From NCBI GenBank assembly GCA_023393655.1, contig JAEWKP010000192.1:1-12008 (forward strand): DNA of 12,008 nt. The letters are read 5' to 3'. Source of the DNA: Pseudomonadota bacterium (lineage in GTDB: Bacteria; Pseudomonadota; Alphaproteobacteria; Rhizobiales; Beijerinckiaceae). How positions within the stretch are numbered: position 1 is the first letter of the stretch; each line of letters opens with the position of its first letter. Under the pieces are notes generated by a model. The model worked only from the letters and a program-made list of their open reading frames with translations, made no database searches and was not told the DNA's origin. Position numbers and translations under genes: made by a program. Of this stretch, positions 8,450 through 12,008 are shown one piece after another.

Positions 8450-9933
8450 TCACGGTCCGGCAGGCGCATCTCATCGGCGCGATCCGAGAAGCGTGTCACA
8501 TCCGCGTCGAACTGCAAGGCCACCGCGCCGGTCGGGCCGTGGCGCTGCTTGCCGATGATCAGTTCGGCGACGCCATGCATCGCCTCCATCTCGATCTGCC
8601 ATTTGTTGTGCTCTTCGGTGCCCGGCCGCGGCTCCTTGCCCTTGAGGTAGTATTCCTCGCGGTAGACGAACATCACCACGTCCGCGTCCTGCTCGATCGA
8701 GCCGGATTCGCGCAGGTCGGAGAGTTGCGGGCGCTTGTCGTCGCGATTCTCGACCTGACGCGAGAGCTGCGAGAGCGCGATGATCGGGACGTTGAGCTCC
8801 TTCGCCAACGCCTTCAGGCTGGTCGTGATCTCGGTCAGCTCCTGCACGCGGTTCTGGCTGTTCTTGGACGAGCCGGAGAGCAACTGCAGGTAGTCGATGA
8901 ACAGGACGTCGAGCCCCTTCTGGCGCTTCAGGCGCCGGGCGCGCGCCATCAGCTGCGCGATCGAGATGCCGCCGGTCTGGTCGATATAGAGCGGCAATTT
9001 CTCGATCTGGGCGGCAACGTCGGTCAATCGGGCGAAATCGCCCTCGGTGATGCGGCCCTGCCTGATCTTGTAGGACGAGATGCTCGACTGCTCGGCGACG
9101 ATACGGGTCGCGAGCTGATCGGCCGACATTTCGAGCGAGAAGAAGCCGACGATGCCGCCATCGACCGATTTGATCGAGCCGTCCTCCTGCCGCTCGCCGC
9201 GCCAGGCCTTGGCGATGTTGAAGGCGATATTGGTGGCAAGCGAGGTCTTGCCCATGGCGGGGCGCCCGGCGAGCACGAGCAGGTCCGAGCGCTGCAGGCC
9301 GCCCATGCGCTGGTCGACGTCGCGCAGGCCGGTCGAGATGCCCGACAGGCCGCCGGCGCGCTGGTAGGCGCTCGCCGCCATGTCGATGGCCAGGCGCAGC
9401 GCGCCGTCGAATTTCTGGAAGCCGCCTTCGTAGCGGCCCTTTTCCGCAAGCTCGTAGAGCCGGCGCTCGGCGTCCTCGATCTGCTCGCGCGGCGCCATTT
9501 CGACCGGCGCGTCATAGGCGACATTGACGAGGTCTTCGCCGACGCCGATGAGCTGGCGGCGTATCGCGAGGTCGTAGACCGTCCGGCCGTAATCTGCGGC
9601 GTTGATGACGGTCGTCGCCTCGGCGGCGAGGCGGGCGAGATACTGGCTCGGGGTGATCTCGCCGAGGTCGAGGTCGTTGACGAAGGTCTTGAGCGTGATC
9701 GGCGTCGCGATCTTGCCGGCCCGGATCAGGCTCGACGCCAGCTCGTAGATGCGCTGGTGGATCGGCTCGAAGAAATGCTCCGGCAGCAGGAAGTCGGAGA
9801 CGCGGTAGAACGCGTCGTTATTGACCAGGATCGCGCCCAGCAGCGCCTGCTCGGCCTCGATATTGTGAGGCTGGACGCGGAATTCGGCCTCGCGATTGTC
9901 GAGGCGGGCGACGAGGGCGGTGACGGGGGCCAT
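8446..9933 (-). CDS. dnaB: Replicative DNA helicase DnaB
   Basis: The hexameric helicase unwinds DNA at the replication fork and recruits primase. The protein is 495 residues. The N-terminal primase-interacting domain begins at QPHNIEAEQALLG (21-33), and a linker region follows to about 190. The RecA-like motor has Walker A GRPAMGKTS (223-231), FFSLEMS (264-270), Walker B LFIDYLQLL (344-352) and a sensor segment ALSQLSRQVENR (386-397). RESGSIEQDADVVMFVYREEYY (408-429) and the arginine finger in GKQRHGPTG (461-469) follow. A small insertion, rich in charged residues, at about 246-258 separates Walker A from the next strand. The frame continues upstream to a TTG at 10011, but conserved sequence and an AAGG just ahead support the ATG at 9933. 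No intein is present. It is the first gene of the dnaB-alr-radA set; its stop overlaps alr. Confidence 0.97.
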   Translation of the reverse strand: MAPVTALVARLDNREAEFRVQPHNIEAEQALLGAILVNNDAFYRVSDFLLPEHFFEPIHQRIYELASSLIRAGKIATPITLKTFVNDLDLGEITPSQYLARLAAEATTVINAADYGRTVYDLAIRRQLIGVGEDLVNVAYDAPVEMAPREQIEDAERRLYELAEKGRYEGGFQKFDGALRLAIDMAASAYQRAGGLSGISTGLRDVDQRMGGLQRSDLLVLAGRPAMGKTSLATNIAFNIAKAWRGERQEDGSIKSVDGGIVGFFSLEMSADQLATRIVAEQSSISSYKIRQGRITEGDFARLTDVAAQIEKLPLYIDQTGGISIAQLMARARRLKRQKGLDVLFIDYLQLLSGSSKNSQNRVQELTEITTSLKALAKELNVPIIALSQLSRQVENRDDKRPQLSDLRESGSIEQDADVVMFVYREEYYLKGKEPRPGTEEHNKWQIEMEAMHGVAELIIGKQRHGPTGAVALQFDADVTRFSDRADEMRLPDRE

Positions 9934-10029
9934 GGCTGCCTTGATAAGTAGGCTCTTACTGACGTGTTGACGCCGGCATTCGACCGCGGGCAGCGGAACG
10001 AATGGCGGCAACTGAGTCGGGGTGAACCT
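9934..10029 (-). promoter_or_regulatory. dnaB leader region
   Basis: This is the part of the 222-base spacer between dnaB and rplI that would be the dnaB 5' untranslated region. The frame is open here from TTG 10011, but the encoded residues resemble no DnaB extension. Apart from the weak AAGG site five bases before the ATG at 9933, I see no conserved riboswitch-like structure. Confidence 0.3.
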
Positions 10030-10057
10030 AGTTTAGCACTCCGCCAGCTTCTGCCAG
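10030..10057 (-). promoter_or_regulatory. Candidate promoter of the dnaB-alr-radA unit
   Basis: On the minus strand CTGGCA (10052-10057) and TAAACT (10030-10035) are separated by 16 bases. Each matches four or more positions of the sigma-70 boxes. The site lies between the rplI terminator and dnaB, where a promoter is needed if the terminator works. The call is by eye and should be taken as a candidate. Confidence 0.35.
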
Positions 10058-10100
10058 CATGGCGGCGGACCATCCACGCCTTTGCACAGGCACCAAAACG

Positions 10101-10127
10101 AAAAAGGCGCCGTGTTGCCACGGCGCC
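10101..10127 (-). terminator. Intrinsic terminator after rplI
   Basis: A perfect 9-bp stem (GGCGCCGTG at 10106-10114 with CACGGCGCC at 10119-10127) closes a four-base loop. On the minus strand the loop reads GCAA, a stable GNRA tetraloop, and the stem is followed at once by TTTTT (10101-10105) and, after CG, TTTT. It begins 28 bases after the rplI stop. This is a textbook Rho-independent terminator for the rpsR/DUF2232/rplI transcript and isolates it from dnaB. Confidence 0.9.
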
Positions 10128-10155
10128 CTTGACTCGATTCGGGAGCTTGTCGGGC

Positions 10156-10719
10156 TCAGAGCTCGGCGTCGCCGGCCTCGGCCAGCGCCGCACCGACCTC
10201 GAGGCCGAGATCGTCGAGATCGAACTCCTCGCGGGCCGTGACGTTCTCGCCGGCGGCCTGGCGATGAGCCTCTTCGGCCGAACGGGCGACGTTGACGGTG
10301 ACGGTGACCGAGACTTCCGGGTGCAGCACGACCGGGACGGTGTGCAGGCCGAGCGTCTTGATCGGGGTGTTGAGCGTAACCTGGCCGCGCGAGACGTTAA
10401 AGCCGTCGTTGGTCAGGGCCTCGGCGATGTCGCGGGTCGAGACCGAGCCGTAGAGCACGCCGGACTCGCCGGACTGGCGCAGGATGGTGACGCTCTGGCC
10501 GTCGAGGCGCTCGGCCACCGCATCGGCCTCGGACTTCAGCTCGAGGTTGCGGGTCTCGAGCTCGAGCTTCTGGCTCTCGAAGCGCTTCTTGTTGTCCTCG
10601 GTGGCGCGCAGCGCCTTGCCGCGGGCGAGTAGGTAGTTGCGGCCGAAGCCGTCACGCACCTTCACGACGTCGCCCATCTGGCCAAGCTTGGCGACGCGCT
10701 CGAGCAGGATCACTTCCAT
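10156..10719 (-). CDS. rplI: 50S ribosomal protein L9
   Basis: L9 binds 23S rRNA through its N-terminal domain and helps reading-frame maintenance. The N-domain starts MEVILLERVAKLG and shows the family signature GQMGDVVKVRDGFGRNYL (13-30). A long helix rich in Lys/Glu (about 41-73) connects to the C-terminal domain (about 75-147). At 187 residues it is longer than the roughly 150-residue E. coli form. The extra is an Ala- and Asp/Glu-rich tail from about 148 on, which I recall as common in Alphaproteobacteria. A strong Shine-Dalgarno AAGGAG (10727-10732) lies seven bases before the ATG. The gene follows the DUF2232 gene by 36 bases and is closed by the intrinsic terminator. Confidence 0.98.
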   Translation of the reverse strand: MEVILLERVAKLGQMGDVVKVRDGFGRNYLLARGKALRATEDNKKRFESQKLELETRNLELKSEADAVAERLDGQSVTILRQSGESGVLYGSVSTRDIAEALTNDGFNVSRGQVTLNTPIKTLGLHTVPVVLHPEVSVTVTVNVARSAEEAHRQAAGENVTAREEFDLDDLGLEVGAALAEAGDAEL

Positions 10720-10755
10720 GGGTCTTCTCCTTGTTTTGTCTTTAAGACGAGGTTG

Positions 10756-11703
10756 TCAGGAACGGGTAGGCGGAGGCGGCAGCGCGGCCGGCTTGCGCAG
10801 GCCGAGAAGCGTGTCGATGACGCCGGCGATCGCGAGCAGCGGCGTCAGCAGGGCCTGCATCACGACGAGCGCGACATAGACCGAGATCAGCATCGGCAGC
10901 CGCCAGTGTTTGCCGCGCGAGATGTCGTGCAGCGTGGCGAGCCCGCTGAACATGAAGGCGGCGAGCAGCGCACCGACGAAGGCCATGGCGGCAACGCCGA
11001 CGAAGCCCCCCGTGGTCGCGACGAAGGCGGCGGCGATCAGCAGCAGCAGGGCCTGCCGCGGCAGCGTGGTCGAGGGAATGAAGGGCCAGGGGCGCGGCAG
11101 TCGGTCCGACATCTTCACGGTGCGGGCCGCGAGCCAGAGATTGGCCGTGATGGTGGTGACGAAGGAGGCGCCGATGCCGAGCGGCACGGCCGGCGCCAGG
11201 CTGTCCGCCAGCTCCTTCACCTGGATATCGGCGGGCAATGCGATCAGCTTGCCGCGCACCATCTCGCCCAGCAGGTTCTCGATCATGCGCGCGATCACCG
11301 AGCGATAGGTCTCGTAATCGGTGGTCATCACCAGCGCGCTGCCGACGGTAGCCAGCGCGGCCGTGGCAGCGATCCAGAGCAGCAGATTCCCGAGCGGATA
11401 CCACTCGACCCGGCCCTCGGTGTCGCCGCGGGCGAGCAGGGCGAGATAGGCGATCCACCAGGCCGGCAGGCCGATGATCAGGGCAAAGGCGATGCCGCCG
11501 GTGGGGGCGAGCGCAACTGCGACGGCGAGCGCACCGGCGGCCGTGGCGAACAGCCCGGAGCGGTGGTTCCAGCCCAGCGATGCGATGAAGATCGGGAGGG
11601 GAGCGGCCGAATACAGCAGGGCGGCCAGCGGCGATCCGGTGATCACCACTGAGAAGAGCAGGGCCGAAACGAGGCCCGCGCCGATGCCGACAATCGGAAT
11701 CAT
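10756..11703 (-). CDS. DUF2232 family multi-spanning membrane protein
   Basis: A 315-residue, very hydrophobic protein. About eight or nine membrane segments can be seen, roughly at 4-21, 24-42, 52-67, 70-90, 106-126, 176-193, 216-233, 235-254 and 271-295. A longer polar loop (about 127-172) includes a stretch with several acidic and Arg/Lys residues. The C-terminus is short, with a run of prolines. Its place between rpsR and rplI is the usual one for the alphaproteobacterial DUF2232 family, related in appearance to YybS-like proteins; the role is unknown. The frame extends upstream to 11775, but I chose ATG 11703 because an AGGA precedes it and the first membrane segment starts directly after. 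Family assignment rests on context and topology, not on a diagnostic motif. Confidence 0.8.
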   Translation of the reverse strand: MIPIVGIGAGLVSALLFSVVITGSPLAALLYSAAPLPIFIASLGWNHRSGLFATAAGALAVAVALAPTGGIAFALIIGLPAWWIAYLALLARGDTEGRVEWYPLGNLLLWIAATAALATVGSALVMTTDYETYRSVIARMIENLLGEMVRGKLIALPADIQVKELADSLAPAVPLGIGASFVTTITANLWLAARTVKMSDRLPRPWPFIPSTTLPRQALLLLIAAAFVATTGGFVGVAAMAFVGALLAAFMFSGLATLHDISRGKHWRLPMLISVYVALVVMQALLTPLLAIAGVIDTLLGLRKPAALPPPPTRS

Positions 11704-11885
11704 GACGTCTGTCCTGCTGTCCCGCTGCTCGCAAGCCTTGTCGGCTCGGCAGGGTGAGAGGCCCCTTGGCCTCAACGAACCCGATGGAGTTTCACCGCCG
11801 GGCGACTGGTTGATCTTAAAAGCGAGAACCGGAGGCGCGCGAGGCGCCTCCGGGAATTGTCAGTATCCGGATCCGAACGAGCGGA
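11704..11885 (-). promoter_or_regulatory. rpsR to DUF2232 spacer with possible leader
   Basis: This is a 182-base spacer within a group of co-directional genes. It holds the strong stem-loop at 11829-11853 and a smaller 6-bp hairpin (GAGGCC at 11758-11763 with GGCCTC at 11768-11773). I could not identify a convincing promoter by eye, though one may be needed for DUF2232-rplI if the stem-loop stops transcription. Confidence 0.35.
11818..11853 (-). terminator. Stem-loop with broken U-tract after rpsR (partial terminator or attenuator)
   Basis: A perfect 10-bp stem (CCGGAGGCGC at 11829-11838 with GCGCCTCCGG at 11844-11853) has a five-base loop. It starts 32 bases after the rpsR stop. On the minus strand the bases that follow read TTCTCGCTTTT, an interrupted T-run. 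The stem is as strong as that of the rplI terminator, but the T-run is weaker, so partial termination or an mRNA-processing site is plausible. Confidence 0.6.
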
Positions 11886-12008
11886 TCAGCGGATGACGTA
11901 GGGCAGCAGGCCGAGGAAGCGGGCGCGCTTGATCGCCTGGGCGAGCTCGCGCTGCTTCTTGGCGGAGACCGCCGTGATGCGGGACGGAACGATCTTGCCG
12001 CGCTCGGA
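11886..12008 (-). CDS. rpsR: 30S ribosomal protein S18, C-terminal part; 5' end lies beyond the window
   Basis: Only the last 40 residues are in the window. They read from SERGKIVPSRITAVSAKKQ through RELAQAIKRARFLGLLPYVIR, the highly conserved S18 end that packs against S6 on the small-subunit platform. The stop is TGA at 11886-11888. rpsF would be expected further upstream (beyond 12008), by the usual S6-S18-L9 order. The next gene on the strand is the DUF2232 membrane protein, after a 182-base spacer. Confidence 0.97.
   Translation of the reverse strand, partial: SERGKIVPSRITAVSAKKQRELAQAIKRARFLGLLPYVIR

Noticed and set aside
8446..9933. Possible intein in dnaB
   Set aside because: DnaB is a known intein site, but the P-loop and following motifs are continuous and the length is normal.
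8539..9951. Plus-strand frame opposite dnaB
   Set aside because: Leu/Asp/Arg-rich translation typical of antisense to a GC-rich gene; the DnaB reading is beyond doubt.
9934..10011. DnaB extension to the TTG at 10011
   Set aside because: The added 26 residues match no DnaB feature and the ATG at 9933 has a ribosome site.
11704..11775. Longer start for the DUF2232 protein
   Set aside because: The added residues are polar and Arg-rich, and AGGA precedes the ATG at 11703, where the first membrane helix begins.

Overview
The window is GC-rich chromosomal DNA from an alphaproteobacterium, most likely of the order Hyphomicrobiales (Rhizobiales). This rests on gene order (rpsR - DUF2232 membrane protein - rplI next to dnaB - alr - radA - cvpA - purF), on the family-typical proteins, and on dense coding with short overlaps. 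The genus cannot be fixed from the sequence alone. I see no mobile element, CRISPR array, tRNA, rRNA or phage gene. This looks like core housekeeping DNA.

Layout. (1) Plus strand, 2-2109: the 3' part of der (ribosome-assembly GTPase) overlaps by one base an FAD amine oxidase of the monomeric sarcosine oxidase type. (2) Minus strand, 2096-9933 (read right to left): dnaB, alr, radA, cvpA, purF, an SDR oxidoreductase and a secreted TPR protein. dnaB/alr and alr/radA overlap at their stop and start codons. The other gaps are short, except 106 bp before cvpA, where a candidate promoter sits. The cluster converges on, and overlaps by 14 bp, the plus-strand FAD oxidase gene. (3) Minus strand, 10101-12008: the 3' end of rpsR, a 182-bp spacer holding a GC-rich stem-loop, a DUF2232 multi-spanning membrane protein, and rplI. 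This block is closed by a strong intrinsic terminator just upstream of the dnaB leader.

Functionally the window joins ribosome biogenesis (Der, S18, L9), replication and recombination (DnaB, RadA), cell-wall precursor supply (Alr) and the committed step of purine synthesis (PurF). It also carries three less defined genes: the FAD oxidase, the SDR and the TPR protein. Start codons were re-chosen for several genes from ribosome-binding sites and family alignment: radA 7319, cvpA 5812, purF 5139, dnaB 9933 and DUF2232 11703.

No stretch above 300 bases lacks a gene. The two largest spacers (9934-10155 and 11704-11885) are described as regulatory features. I found no convincing undescribed system. 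The points most worth a second look are the rpsR-DUF2232 stem-loop, the loss of iron-sulphur ligands in PurF, and the three uncharacterised accessory proteins.
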